Assembly (NCBI GenBank): GCA_003247575.1
Contig: QJZC01000020.1
Span: 1 to 64,000, forward strand
Direction: 5' to 3'
DNA: 64,000 nucleotides
From: Pseudomonadota bacterium
GTDB lineage: Bacteria; Myxococcota_A; UBA9160; SZUA-336
Made by a program: the position numbers and the translations under genes. This document shows, piece after piece, positions 10,476 through 21,400 of this stretch. Numbering within the stretch: the first letter of the stretch is position 1; each line of letters starts with the position of its first letter. The notes beneath the pieces were generated by a model that was given only the letters and a program-made list of their open reading frames with translations, was not told the origin of the DNA and did not search any database.

Positions 10476-11050
10476 TGGTCAGGCACGGGATCCTCGCTCT
10501 CTCTTTGATGCTGCTTGGCTGCAGCGTGCGTACCGGCTTCCTGTATCCGGAGCTCAGAGTCGAGCTGCGTGATCGTAGCGGGCGTCCGGCCAGGGATGTC
10601 TACGTGTCGGTCGCTTACTCCGACCGCCGGGTGCAGGCTGCGCTGCCTGCGTTCGTGGCTGCGGGGCAGCCGCCCGAGTGGCGGGCGGTCCCGCTTCAGG
10701 CGGGCGTGCTTCGGCTCGGACGCGCCACGGATCGGTCAGGTGTGGCCGAGGTCGAGATTCCGGACATGTGGTACGGCTTCCTGGACTGGGAGCTGCCCTT
10801 CCTTGCCACGGACTCGGATCCCGTTCCCATCCCGGATCTGGAGATTCGAGTCGTGGCGACTCACTCGGACGGCTCTGGAAGCGAGCAGCTCGCCCGCTAC
10901 GAGTTCCACGGCGATGACCGCACGTTCTCCCCGCTGGATGCTTGCGAGGCGCCGGTGATGCGCCTCGATTCCGACTCCTCGGGCGTCGGGAGTGTGCTCG
11001 CGTTCGAGCTCCGCTGCTCGCTGCCACTGGATGCGAGCGAGTACGAATGA
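10472..11050 (+). CDS. Hypothetical lipoprotein
   Basis: Overlaps the upstream stop by 4 nt; N-terminus GILALSLMLLGCS contains a lipobox. Confidence 0.65.
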   Translation: MMVRHGILALSLMLLGCSVRTGFLYPELRVELRDRSGRPARDVYVSVAYSDRRVQAALPAFVAAGQPPEWRAVPLQAGVLRLGRATDRSGVAEVEIPDMWYGFLDWELPFLATDSDPVPIPDLEIRVVATHSDGSGSEQLARYEFHGDDRTFSPLDACEAPVMRLDSDSSGVGSVLAFELRCSLPLDASEYE

Positions 11051-11053
11051 GCG

Positions 11054-11091
11054 CTCTCTCCCGGCGTCCCACGCTAGACGCCGGGAGAGAG
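11054..11091. terminator. Perfect 15-bp inverted repeat between convergent genes; candidate bidirectional terminator
   Basis: CTCTCTCCCGGCGTC (11054-11068), 8-nt loop, GACGCCGGGAGAGAG (11077-11091), sitting in a 45-bp convergent intergenic gap. Confidence 0.8.
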
Positions 11092-11095
11092 ACGA

Positions 11096-14000
11096 TCAGA
11101 ACCGCCAGGTCAGGTTCGAGTAGAACCGGCGACCGCGGGCATCGACCACGCGCGTGTCGAAGTTGAAGTTGAGATCGACGAAAGGCGGCTCGTTGTCGAG
11201 CAGGTTGATCACGCCGACCTGGAGGGTCGCATCGTACCGCTGCAGGTCGTAGCGGTAGAAGAAGTCGACCTCGTTGTGCGAGCCGATGTTGCGACCGCTG
11301 CGGTCGTCTTCATAGCCGGAGATCAGGCGGAAGGTGAGCCCCGCCGCGTGGTTCCCCAGCGCACCCTGAATTCCGGTCGTGAGGCGCCACTTGGGAAGCG
11401 AAGACGCGAAGACGGTCTCGTTCAGGCTGCCCGCAGCCTTCACGGTCCCCTGCGGCTGCTGAATGTCGAACTGGATCAGGTGAGTGACGTTGGAGAAGAA
11501 CTGGAAGGCATCCAGCCCAGCGACGTTCATGTCCCAGGTGAGTCCGACGTCAATCCCGTCGGTGATCAGCGAAGGATTGTTGATGAACGACGCTTCCACC
11601 CGCGCCACGCTGCAGTCCGGATTGCGCGTGACGATCTGCTTGCCCGCGCTGTTCGTCGTGGCTATGAAGCCCGGCTGGCTGCAGAAGTTCGCCGGGTTGG
11701 AGGCGATCAAGCCGGCGTTCGCGAGCAGCTGCTCCTCTGCGTTGATCAGGTTCTGAGCGACCTGCGACACGATGATGTCCTTGAAGTCGATCCGGAAGTA
11801 GTCGACGGTCAGGTTGAAGCCGTCGAACGGGTTCAGGATCGCGCCGAAGTTGTACACGTCGGCTTCCTCGGGCTTGAGGTCCGTGCTTCCGGACGCATCC
11901 ACCGCCTTGAAGCCGGAGTCCCTGCCGCTTGCGCCCCGGCTGGTCAGGTTGATCTGGGCCGTATCGCGGGAGCGCTGCTGGTTCAGGCTCGGTGCTCGGA
12001 ACGTGGTCGAGAAGCTACCGCGCAACGTGAGCCAGTCGGCAGCATCGAGCCGAAAGCCGATCTTCGGGTCTACCGAGCTCCCGATGGCCCCGTTGTAGTC
12101 CTCGAAGCGTACCGCGGCCTGCAGCTCGAGTGCCGACGTCGCCGGGATGACCAGCTCCGAGAAGAACGCGGTCGCGGTCTGTTCGACATCGACCTCCGAG
12201 CCGCCTCCGAGGAAGAGGAAGCGCGAGGTTGCGAGACCGGTAACCGCGTTGACTCCATTCTGGTCCACCGTCTGGTCGGCGTTGCGGTCGATCTCATAGG
12301 TGTCGCGTCGATACTGGTAGCCCAGTGCGATCCCCACGGGCCCCGCGGGAAGCTCCATGAGCTCACCGGTGATCAGGCCATCGACGTAGAGTAGGCTGGT
12401 CGTCCGCGACGTCTTGAGGCGTCCCGTGAACGCATTGATCACGTCTTGGCTGTTGCCGAGCCGATTGCCGCCGACTCCAGTACCGTCCGGGTTCAGAATC
12501 GCGCTCGCGAAGGGGTTGAAGTACTGACAGGGCCCCTGGCCGGGCGTTACGCCCGCCGCGGCCGCGGCGGCACCCGCATTGAACACGCTCAGTCCTTGTG
12601 TCTTCAGCAAGGGGCATCCCGAGCCTCCCAGACCCAGCAGCGAGTTCTGGTACTCTGCCTGGAACGTATCGGGAGCGTTTGCCTTGCGAACCTCCTGGTT
12701 GTAGCCGACGTTCAGATCCCAGTTCCAGCCTTCGCTCAGCTCGCCCGTCAGCCCCGCCTCGTAGCGCATGTTGCGAGTCGAGAAGAATCCGCGTGCAGTG
12801 GCGCTGTTCTCGCCCAGCGGCCGTCCAGAGCGGGACTGCACGAGAACGGCTCCGAGGAAGTTGCCGGGGTTGCCGGTCGGAATGAAGAACGGCGTCACCG
12901 GCGGGAAGGAGGGAGAGAGACCCACGTCGTCGATCTTGTTGTTGAAGAAGTCGACCTTCAGTGTCAGCTCCGTCGTCTCGCTCAGCGCCTGCCGAAACAG
13001 GACGTTGTAGCGGACGCGTTGCTCGTGCTCGTTGATGTTGAAGTTGTCTACGAACTCGATGGCGCAGAAGCCCACTCCGGGGGCCACGTTCAGGGTGGCA
13101 CTCCCGTTGGCCTGCTCGCAGTTCGGGTCGATCACCGGAAGCGAGCCGATCGTCTGACTCGTCCCGATCGCCGTGACTGCCTGTCCCAAGGTCGGTCCGC
13201 CGGGAACCAGCGCGACCGTGGGGTCGCCGCCGTTCGCCGCGAGAATGGCCGCCGGGCTCTGGTTGATGGGGCCGAGGCTTGCCGGTACGAAGAACGCACC
13301 CGGCCCTCCGGCCAGGCTGTAGTTGTTGTCCTGTCGTGCCGCCGTCGGGAAGCGGATGATGCGACCGTTTCCATCGCGTAGCGCGGCGGTGAAGTCTCGC
13401 TCCGTCGAGTTCAGCTGGTTGCTGTCGAAGTAGCCGCCGCCGATCTGGAAGTGAGTGCGCTCATCAGCGCTCGTCCAGCCGAAGGCGCCGTTGATTCCTT
13501 GCTCGACCTGGCCACTTCGAGCACGTTGATAGTCCGTTCGGATCTCGAACCCCTCGATGTTCTTGCGCGTGATGAAGTTGACCACGCCTGCTACCGCGTC
13601 CGTACCGTAGGTTGCTGCCGCGCCTTCCTTCAGTACCTCTACGCGCTCGATCATCGGCACTGGAATGGCGTTGATGTCGACGAAGGTCGATCCGTCGTTC
13701 GCTACGACTCCGGACAGGGCGCGCCGGCGACCATCTACCAGAACCAGACTCGTTCCGAGTCCGAGTCCTCGAAGGTTCACCTGAGCGGATCCATACCCAT
13801 TCCCGAAACGGAAGGCGTCGGCTCGAGCCTGTGAGCCCGAGTTGTAGGTCAGTCTCTCGATCAGCTCGATCGGGCTCTGCGCGCCGAGGTTCTCGATCTC
13901 GACGCGATCGATCACGTCGATCGACGATGGACCGTCCGTCTGCGTTCTCGGTACGAGCGACCCGGTTACGGTGATCTCCTCCACTCCTCCACGAGGAGCG

Positions 14001-14146
14001 CGGGTCGGCTCGCCGGCTCCATCCTGAGCCCCGTCTCGAGCGGCCTCTCTCGCAGTGCCGCGGGGCTCCGCTTCATCGGCGGCACCTACGCTCCCAAATG
14101 CTAGGCAAAGCATGGCAATGCTTGCGGTAGACAACGTCCACTTCAT
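11096..14146 (-). CDS. TonB-dependent receptor
   Basis: Plug domain (VEEITVTGSLVPRTQTDGPSSIDVIDRVEIENLG, VNLRGLGLGTSLVLVDGRR, IERVEVLKEGAAATYGTDAVAGVVNFITRK) and C-terminal strand ending RFYSNLTWRF. Confidence 0.95.
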   Translation of the reverse strand: MKWTLSTASIAMLCLAFGSVGAADEAEPRGTAREAARDGAQDGAGEPTRAPRGGVEEITVTGSLVPRTQTDGPSSIDVIDRVEIENLGAQSPIELIERLTYNSGSQARADAFRFGNGYGSAQVNLRGLGLGTSLVLVDGRRRALSGVVANDGSTFVDINAIPVPMIERVEVLKEGAAATYGTDAVAGVVNFITRKNIEGFEIRTDYQRARSGQVEQGINGAFGWTSADERTHFQIGGGYFDSNQLNSTERDFTAALRDGNGRIIRFPTAARQDNNYSLAGGPGAFFVPASLGPINQSPAAILAANGGDPTVALVPGGPTLGQAVTAIGTSQTIGSLPVIDPNCEQANGSATLNVAPGVGFCAIEFVDNFNINEHEQRVRYNVLFRQALSETTELTLKVDFFNNKIDDVGLSPSFPPVTPFFIPTGNPGNFLGAVLVQSRSGRPLGENSATARGFFSTRNMRYEAGLTGELSEGWNWDLNVGYNQEVRKANAPDTFQAEYQNSLLGLGGSGCPLLKTQGLSVFNAGAAAAAAGVTPGQGPCQYFNPFASAILNPDGTGVGGNRLGNSQDVINAFTGRLKTSRTTSLLYVDGLITGELMELPAGPVGIALGYQYRRDTYEIDRNADQTVDQNGVNAVTGLATSRFLFLGGGSEVDVEQTATAFFSELVIPATSALELQAAVRFEDYNGAIGSSVDPKIGFRLDAADWLTLRGSFSTTFRAPSLNQQRSRDTAQINLTSRGASGRDSGFKAVDASGSTDLKPEEADVYNFGAILNPFDGFNLTVDYFRIDFKDIIVSQVAQNLINAEEQLLANAGLIASNPANFCSQPGFIATTNSAGKQIVTRNPDCSVARVEASFINNPSLITDGIDVGLTWDMNVAGLDAFQFFSNVTHLIQFDIQQPQGTVKAAGSLNETVFASSLPKWRLTTGIQGALGNHAAGLTFRLISGYEDDRSGRNIGSHNEVDFFYRYDLQRYDATLQVGVINLLDNEPPFVDLNFNFDTRVVDARGRRFYSNLTWRF

Positions 14147-14291
14147 CTCAGCATCTCCCGTCAGCTCAGCTGCTGAGTTACTTCAACCCACCGAGCTATT
14201 CCGTCAGCAGCAGCAGCGGACCCAATCCGACTCGAGCATATTCGTCGAGCGCGAAGGTGGGCCCTTCTACACTCATTTGTGATTAGATTCT

Positions 14292-14387
14292 CATCCCAAT
14301 CGCCATCAAGAGTCAAATGAGTCTGCTTCGAGTCGCACTCTCGAAGCGCGATTATCGCCTGGGGAATGCGAGATCTCGATTGGGATG
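14292..14387. repeat. 11-bp inverted repeat upstream of the TonB receptor gene
   Basis: CATCCCAATCG (14292-14302) and CGATTGGGATG (14377-14387). Confidence 0.45.
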
Positions 14388-14545
14388 GGCGTGTGAGTCG
14401 GGGTCGGGAATCGTTGGGTGTAGGTATTCTGGAAGCGATCGAATGCGGATGGTGTCCGGGGTTCCGGTCGAAGTTGCACGACTCTTTCAGGTGTAGAGTG
14501 TGAGCATCGCCGAATCGAGTATGGGAGCGGTACGCTCCCCAGGAA

Positions 14546-17500
14546 TCAGAAGTTAGGTCCGCTAGCTAATTCTGCGATCAGTGCGTCGATCTGGCTCACC
14601 TTCGCGTCGGCGCCCCACTGCCTGTAGCGCTCCTTGGCCTGTCGAAGCTGGGACAGGGCCTGTACCTCGCGTCGCGCTCGGAGCAGGAATCGACCCGCGC
14701 GCTCGTGGATCCACGCCTCGAGGTGGATGAACCCGGCCTGCTGTGCCAGGCGGGCCGCCTGCGAGTACCGTCTCAGGCTGGAGCCTGTGTCTGCGCGACT
14801 TCGCAGCCACTCGGCGTCGAGGAAGGCAGACAGCGGCCCACAGTCCGGTGCGTGCTGCGAGCGCTCGAGCAGCCAACAACGTGCCTCACGCGCGCGCCGC
14901 CGGTCTCTCCGTGATGCTCCGCTCGGTGAGCGATCTCTCGAGTGTACAGCGGCCAGCCCCCGGAGCAGGTAGAACTCGGGTAGTGCGATCGAGCCACGAA
15001 TCTGTTGAGGCCTCGGGCAGCTTCGAAGCATCTCGTCCGCCAGGTCGAAGCTGTCGAACATGCACAGCGCCAGTAGCCAATGGATCCGGCCATGTAGGTA
15101 TGCCTCGGATAGATCATCTCGTAGCTCATTCGTTCGTTCTGCCCAATCGACTGCTTGGGCTCGGTTCTCGGCGAGTGCCTCGTAGGCAGCGGCGTAGCAG
15201 CGCAGGAACCCGCGGACCTTCGGCCACTCTTCCCAACGATGTCGATCCTCGATGCGTTCCAGGAGCTCAGGGAGGGGTACGCCGACCAGCGCGGAGATCG
15301 ACAGGTTGCCCATCAGTGCCGTGCTCGCGTAGCGAACCTCGCCGCGCTCGAGAAGCGCGTCCATGACCTGGAGCAGTGGCGTCGCGAGCTCTCTGCGTGG
15401 CTCCAACCAGACGAGCGAGAAGGTATAGAGGCTCACCTTCGCGATCAGATTCATCGAATCGTCGCTGCTCTTCGTCCAGTAGAGCGCAGCGTCGCTGAAG
15501 TGTCGCAGTCCGCGCCAATGCCCGAGCACCTCGAGGCGCACCGCGACATAGCCTGCCAGTGGAGCTGAGGGCGAGCGGATGGCGCCATGCCGCATGAAGC
15601 TCTGGAGAGTGCGCAGGACTTGGAGAATGATCAGCGGAGAGTTTCGCGATACGAGTGCCGGAGCTGCCTCGGTCAAGATGAGAGACGGGAACACCCAGGA
15701 CAGATCCTTGCTCTTCAGGCTCGTGAAGCAGCGCTCGTCGGTTGGGCCCCGAAGACACCAGTCGAGCCACTTCACCCACAACCAGATCCAGAGTCGCGAG
15801 GGGTTGGGGCTCCAGCGGATGCCGTACGGGCGCAAGGCCGACAGGACCTCGCGCACGATGTGTGGATCGTCCTGGGCTGCCAAGACCCGGATGCGCTTGG
15901 TCAAGGCGCGGCACTGATCGAAGCCCTCGAGCGGACGCGCAGTGAGCCGATCGGCCAGCTCGCGTGCGCTGGTCATGCGTCCACACAAGAGCTCTGCCTC
16001 TACGGATTCGTGGAGCAACGTGAACGCTCGTGCTGGCTCGGAAGCCCAGTCCTCGTCTCGAAACAGCTTGCGAGCCGACTCGAAGTGCGTCCGAGCAGCC
16101 TGGGGGGCTCCCTCGGCGAGCGTGCGCTGACCGGCGGCCATGTGAACGGCCAGGCTGGATGTGCGCTCGGTCTCCGGAACCAGTCGGGCCCCGAGTTGGA
16201 GGTGGAGCGAAATTTCGGTGCAGTGCAGGGGAAGCTGTTCGAGCGACGTCTCCGACAGAAGCTGGCGACCGATGTCGTAGTGGATGCGCGTGCGCTCCTC
16301 GAGTGACAGCTCTTGGTTGCACACTTCGCGGATCCGTTGATGCGCGAAGCGGAACCCATCCGACGAGGGCACGATCAGACCGACGTCCGACAGCTCGAAC
16401 AGTCGCTGTTCGACCTCTTGGAGACGCTGCTCGAGAATCGGGCTGATCTGGTCGGCGTGGAAGAAGTCTCCAATGCAGCTCAGCAGGCGCAGAAAGTCCC
16501 TCGCGGGCTCGGGAAGCCGATCCAACTTCGCGCACACCAGTGCGATCGCTCCCTCCTGGATTTCCGCCGCCTCGACCTCCTCGTCGTTCCAGCTCCAGCC
16601 CGCACCAGGGACGGGAAGGATGAGTCCCGCTGCATGAAGGTGAAGCAGAAACTCCTGCACGAGCAGGGGAGAGGCATCGGTCTTGCGTACTGCGGCAGCT
16701 GCCAGTACCTCGGCGGAACCTCGGTCGGTGCCCAATGCATCGGCGATCATCGCAGCGATGGCGGACGGGTCGAGTGGGCCGAGCTCGATCTCTGCGAACC
16801 CTGCGGCTGGGTTTCGTCGCAGAATCTGCTGTCGAATGCGTTCGCCGGCGTCCGATTCATCCGAGCGATGCGAGAGAATCCAGCAGATCTTGGCATCGCG
16901 CGTCGAGCCGACCAGAGTCTCCAGCATGGAAACACTGTCTGCGTTCGCCCACTGGAGGTCTTGCAGGCAGATCACCAGAAGGTGGCCATGGCTCGGAAAG
17001 CAGCGCAGGAATCGTTCCAGTGCGAGCCCCAGCCGTTGAGTCGATTCGCGAGGACCGAGAGGGGCAAGGGGAGGCGTATCCCCGATGATGTCCCTCATGC
17101 CTGGGATGAGCTCCGCGACCACACCCGCCAGATTTCCGAGGGAATCCAGCAGCCGCGACTGCCAAGCGATCACCTGTGTTTCGCCCGAGCAGAGAATCTG
17201 GTCTGCCAAGGTTCCAAGCGCGGACACGAGCCCCACGTGCGCGATATCCGCGCGTAGCTCTTCGAACCGCCCCTGGGCCAGCAGACCGCCGGCCTCGCTG
17301 ACGGCGGGCCGGATGCTGTCGATCAGGGCCGACTTTCCCACTCCTGGGGGGCCTTGGATGAAGAGGGTTCGGGGGACCTCGCCTCGCACGACCCCATCGA
17401 GCTCGTCCAGGATGAGGTTCCGCTCTCGCTCACGGCCGAACAACAGGCGGCGGAATACAGGACTCATCGAGAAGTCGGCGCCGCCCAGAGCGAGGTCGTC

Positions 17501-18451
17501 CGGGATCGACCCTCGAGCGTCGAGCAGTGCTACGCACTGGTTCAGGTCGTCGTGCAGCGCGCTGGCGCTCTGGTAGCGGTCCGCGGGCTCCTTCTCGAGG
17601 AGCTTGGCAATGATTCTCGATACCGCGATCGGCACGCGGGCATCCACCTCGTGCGGAGGAGCCGGCACCCTCGCCATGTGCGCGTGGAGGAGCGCGAGTG
17701 AATCACTGATGTCGAAGGGTGGGCGGCCCGCGACTGCGAAGTAGAGACAGGCCCCGAACGAGTAGAGATCACTGCGGGAGTCCACTCCGCGTCCCATGCG
17801 GCCGGTCTGTTCGGGAGAAGTGTACGAGAGGCCGCCACCGAAGCCACGAGAGCGGGATAGGCTGCGCGACACGCCGTCTCGCTGTGAGCTGCCGAGCATG
17901 CGTGACGATCCGAAATCCGTCAGGTGCGCCCGGAGCGTCGCAGGGTCCACGTGGATGTTGGCTGGCGAGAGATCCCGATGGATCCAACGCTTCGCGTGAA
18001 CTCCTGCCAGGGCCGAGGCAATCTGGATCGCGACCTGGAGCACATCGCGAATCGGCCTCGGCTCGGATCCCGCCCAGTTCGCCAGGGGCTCACCGGGCAG
18101 GAATTCGAGTACAAGACACGGGGAATCGTCTCCGACCACGCACTCGAGCGCATTCACGATCCCATGCGCGCGTACGCGTCCCAAGGCTTCGTACTCGTGC
18201 TGCGCGCGCGAGCTCCCGTCCCGTAGCTGATCGGCCTTGTAGCGCTTGAGCGCGACCTGCGCGCCATCGGCATCGCACCGAGCTAGCCAGACCTCGCTAC
18301 GGGATCCCGAGGACAGCCGCTTCTCGACCGAATATCCCTGGACAGCGAGCACGCTGACTTCTATCGACGACGCAACAGCCGGACTGGATTCGGTGAAGCG
18401 GCGGGGCTGCTCAGTCTCCGACTCGAGCGAACTCCTGCAGCTCGCATGCAA
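14546..18451 (-). CDS. Giant protein: Ser/Thr kinase-like domain + AAA_16/STAND ATPase + TPR-like C-terminus (paralog A)
   Basis: VALKRYK, IHRDLSPANIHVD, LTDFGSSRML, SYTSPEQTGRMGRGVDSRSDLYSFG, P-loop GPPGVGKSALI, CLQDLQWANADS; ends KERYRQWGADAKVSQIDALIAEL. Kinase homology begins near YSVEKRL, so the true start may lie downstream of 18451. Confidence 0.9.
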   Translation of the reverse strand: MHASCRSSLESETEQPRRFTESSPAVASSIEVSVLAVQGYSVEKRLSSGSRSEVWLARCDADGAQVALKRYKADQLRDGSSRAQHEYEALGRVRAHGIVNALECVVGDDSPCLVLEFLPGEPLANWAGSEPRPIRDVLQVAIQIASALAGVHAKRWIHRDLSPANIHVDPATLRAHLTDFGSSRMLGSSQRDGVSRSLSRSRGFGGGLSYTSPEQTGRMGRGVDSRSDLYSFGACLYFAVAGRPPFDISDSLALLHAHMARVPAPPHEVDARVPIAVSRIIAKLLEKEPADRYQSASALHDDLNQCVALLDARGSIPDDLALGGADFSMSPVFRRLLFGRERERNLILDELDGVVRGEVPRTLFIQGPPGVGKSALIDSIRPAVSEAGGLLAQGRFEELRADIAHVGLVSALGTLADQILCSGETQVIAWQSRLLDSLGNLAGVVAELIPGMRDIIGDTPPLAPLGPRESTQRLGLALERFLRCFPSHGHLLVICLQDLQWANADSVSMLETLVGSTRDAKICWILSHRSDESDAGERIRQQILRRNPAAGFAEIELGPLDPSAIAAMIADALGTDRGSAEVLAAAAVRKTDASPLLVQEFLLHLHAAGLILPVPGAGWSWNDEEVEAAEIQEGAIALVCAKLDRLPEPARDFLRLLSCIGDFFHADQISPILEQRLQEVEQRLFELSDVGLIVPSSDGFRFAHQRIREVCNQELSLEERTRIHYDIGRQLLSETSLEQLPLHCTEISLHLQLGARLVPETERTSSLAVHMAAGQRTLAEGAPQAARTHFESARKLFRDEDWASEPARAFTLLHESVEAELLCGRMTSARELADRLTARPLEGFDQCRALTKRIRVLAAQDDPHIVREVLSALRPYGIRWSPNPSRLWIWLWVKWLDWCLRGPTDERCFTSLKSKDLSWVFPSLILTEAAPALVSRNSPLIILQVLRTLQSFMRHGAIRSPSAPLAGYVAVRLEVLGHWRGLRHFSDAALYWTKSSDDSMNLIAKVSLYTFSLVWLEPRRELATPLLQVMDALLERGEVRYASTALMGNLSISALVGVPLPELLERIEDRHRWEEWPKVRGFLRCYAAAYEALAENRAQAVDWAERTNELRDDLSEAYLHGRIHWLLALCMFDSFDLADEMLRSCPRPQQIRGSIALPEFYLLRGLAAVHSRDRSPSGASRRDRRRAREARCWLLERSQHAPDCGPLSAFLDAEWLRSRADTGSSLRRYSQAARLAQQAGFIHLEAWIHERAGRFLLRARREVQALSQLRQAKERYRQWGADAKVSQIDALIAELASGPNF

Positions 18452-18480
18452 GCGATACGCAGAGCCGGGTCAGACACGAC

Positions 18481-21400
18481 TTGTTTGCCGGCCAGAGCTC
18501 AATGTCGACGCGCCGAGTGCCGAATCGATTGCAAGTGGAGTCTCAACCCTGGCCAGATGGCTATTGCCACGTCAAGCGGCTGCACATCGGTACCTGGGGC
18601 GAGGTTCTGGCTGCGCAGCGTGTGTCCGATGAACGTCCAGTCGTTCTGAAGATCTTCGCGGCGAGCGAGGAGGGTCTCGAGCACGCGCGACACGAGTTCA
18701 CTGCTCTGAGCACGTGTCGTAGCCCAGGGATCCCCGAAGCGATCGCCCTCGACCTGCGCTGCGAGCGACCCTGCCTCGTGATGGAGCAGTTGTCCGGGGT
18801 TTCGCTCAAGGCCTGGGTCGAGTCCAGTGGGACGCCTCCGGTCGAGCAGGTGCTCGAGCTGGCGATCGCATGGTCGGAAGCCTTGGAGGCGGTTCACGCG
18901 GTACGCTTCGTCCACCGCGACGTCACACCCAATAATCTCATCGTGGACCCCCGGACACACGAGACGCATCTGATCGACTTCGGGATCGCATCCGAGCTCG
19001 GGGGATTCGGAGTCGGCGGGGCCGCGGAGGCGGCGCGCTCGGGTTGGGCCGGGACCTTGATGTTCATTCCTCCGGAGCAGACCGGTCGCATGAATCGTGC
19101 GTGCAGCTTCCGGAGTGACCTGTATGGCTTCGGCGGGTGCTTGTACTTCGCGCTGACCGGCCAGCCGCCCTTTCTGTTCGAAGATCCGCTGGCGCTCATC
19201 CATGCGCACATCGCGCGAAGACCAGTTGCTCCGTCTGCCCTCTGTCCCGGGGTCCCCGACGCGCTGTCGCGTCTTGTGCTGAAGCTACTCGCGAAGGATC
19301 CAGAGGATCGCTATGCGAGCGCGAGATCGCTTCGAAGCGACCTCGTCATGCTGCGCGACCAGCTGACCAGCGACGGTGAAATCGATCCGGACTTTCGCTT
19401 GGAGTCGATCGAGGTGCTCGATCGACCGCGCTTCTCGTCGAAGCTCTATGGACGCGCCCGAGAGTGCGAGCTGCTCTGGAGCAGTCTGCGCGAATCGATG
19501 CAGAAGGGACCGCGCGTCGTGTTCGTCGAGGGAGCGGGAGGGTCCGGCAAGACGAGCCTGATCGATTCGCTTCGCCCGCGCCTGGGCGAGGTGAACGCGT
19601 ACCTGGCCCAGGGCAGCTTCGATCCGTACCGCGAGCGACCCTATGCGGGATGGATCGGCTGCTTCGAATCGCTCTCGCAACAGTTTCTGGTCGAGAGCGA
19701 CGCGCGACTGCAGGGATGGCGGCGCGAGCTCGGGCTGGAGCTCGGAGCGGTCGCCGGCGCGCTCGTCGATCTGGTTCCCGACTTCGGCTCGGTGCTCGAG
19801 AATGTGACACCCGTTCCTCCACTCGGCACGAAGGAGACGCGAGCCCGCCTGTTGCTTGCGGTGCAGCGACTCATTGCCGCAGTGGGAACCCGGAGCCACC
19901 CACTCATCCTCTTCCTCGACGACTTCCACCACAGCGACTCGAGCAGTCGATACCTGCTCCAGGAGCTCTTTTCTGCAGAGCTCACTGGCGCATTGGTGAT
20001 CGTGATCAGCTGCGATCCCGACGCGGATGGAGCGGGGGATCTCCTGGGCACGACTCGCGCGCGCTTGGGCGAGCTCGGAATCCCGTGCGATCCGATCAGG
20101 CTTGGACCCCTCTCTTCGAACGACCTGCTGGACATGCTCGAAGAGACTCTGGAGCGTCCGCGCAACGTAGTCGCACCCCTCGCCGCACAGATCGAGCGCA
20201 AGAGCGGCTGCAACCCGCTATGGGTGAGGCAGCTGATCGACCATCTCCACGATCAGGAGATGATTCGCTTCGAGCCAGCGGACGGATGGAAGTGGGACCT
20301 GCCAGCCATCGCGGGCGCGAGCGTACCCGACGGCGCGATCGGGCTGTTGGTCTCCAAGCTCGCGCATCTTCCTTCGGAGCTGGGTGACAGCCTGAACTGG
20401 GCGAGCTGCGCTAGCCAGACGTTCGGCGCCGAGCTGCTCGAACGTCTCGGTGGCGAAGCCGCAGCGCACGTGAAGTCGAGCCTGGTGGAGCTCGAGCGGC
20501 TCGGCCTGATCCTGCCTTGCCCGCTCGGGTTCCGATTTGCGCATGAGCGCATCCGAGAAGCTGCGCGCGAGCGGCTGTCACCGGACGAGCGCGCCCGATT
20601 GCATGCATCGGTGGCGACCTGGCTGCTCGATCGAGCGACGGCCGACTGCCAACCCGAGGAGCAGTTCGAGCTGGCAGACCAGCTGGTGCGTGCCGCGGAA
20701 AGTCTACCGTGCGAGCTGCGCATCCCCAGGGTGCAGCACTGTCTGGATGCTGGACGCCTGGCGCTCGGCTCCGGTGCGGCGATCGAGGCGAGAGCGTATC
20801 TCGACTTCGCCCGCACGGATTTTGCGCCCGATGACTGGCAGTCGCATCGCCCGCTGGGCTTCGAGCTCTGGCTGAGTTGCGCAGAGAGCGCCTTCCAGGC
20901 GGGTGCTGGCGACGCTGCGCGGGCCCTCCTCGATGAGGTCCAGCCGCACGTGCGAGAAGAGCTCGAGCTCGCGCGCGTAGAGATGCAACGTATCCAGATC
21001 ATGGCGTTGACGGGCTCGCCGGCGGACTGTGTCCACTACGCACTGGGTGTGTTGCGTCGGTGGGGGATTCGCTGGCCGCTCCACCCCTCGCGGTTGCGAA
21101 CCTGGCTCACGATGTACTCGCTGCTGCCGAGGCTACAGAGACGCGCGCGTCTCGGGGCGAACGCGCCCCGCGGCGAGATCGGCAAGCGGCGCCTGGCCGC
21201 GCTGATGATCATCAACGCAGCGGGAGCGTCGATGTCGCGGGTAGACCTCCGACTGACCGCACTCGCGACCTGCTACGTGGTGCGAAAGCCGATGAGCGCG
21301 AGGATGAGCGTACGCGAAGCGTACTCGATCTCGAACTTCGGGGTGTGGCTGGCGGTGCTCTGGGCCGACCTCGCGCGCGCTTCCCGAGTCTCGGCCGATG

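Noticed and set aside
12446-13381. 311-aa plus ORF antisense to the TonB receptor
   Set aside because: No recognisable domain; shadow of a well-supported receptor gene.
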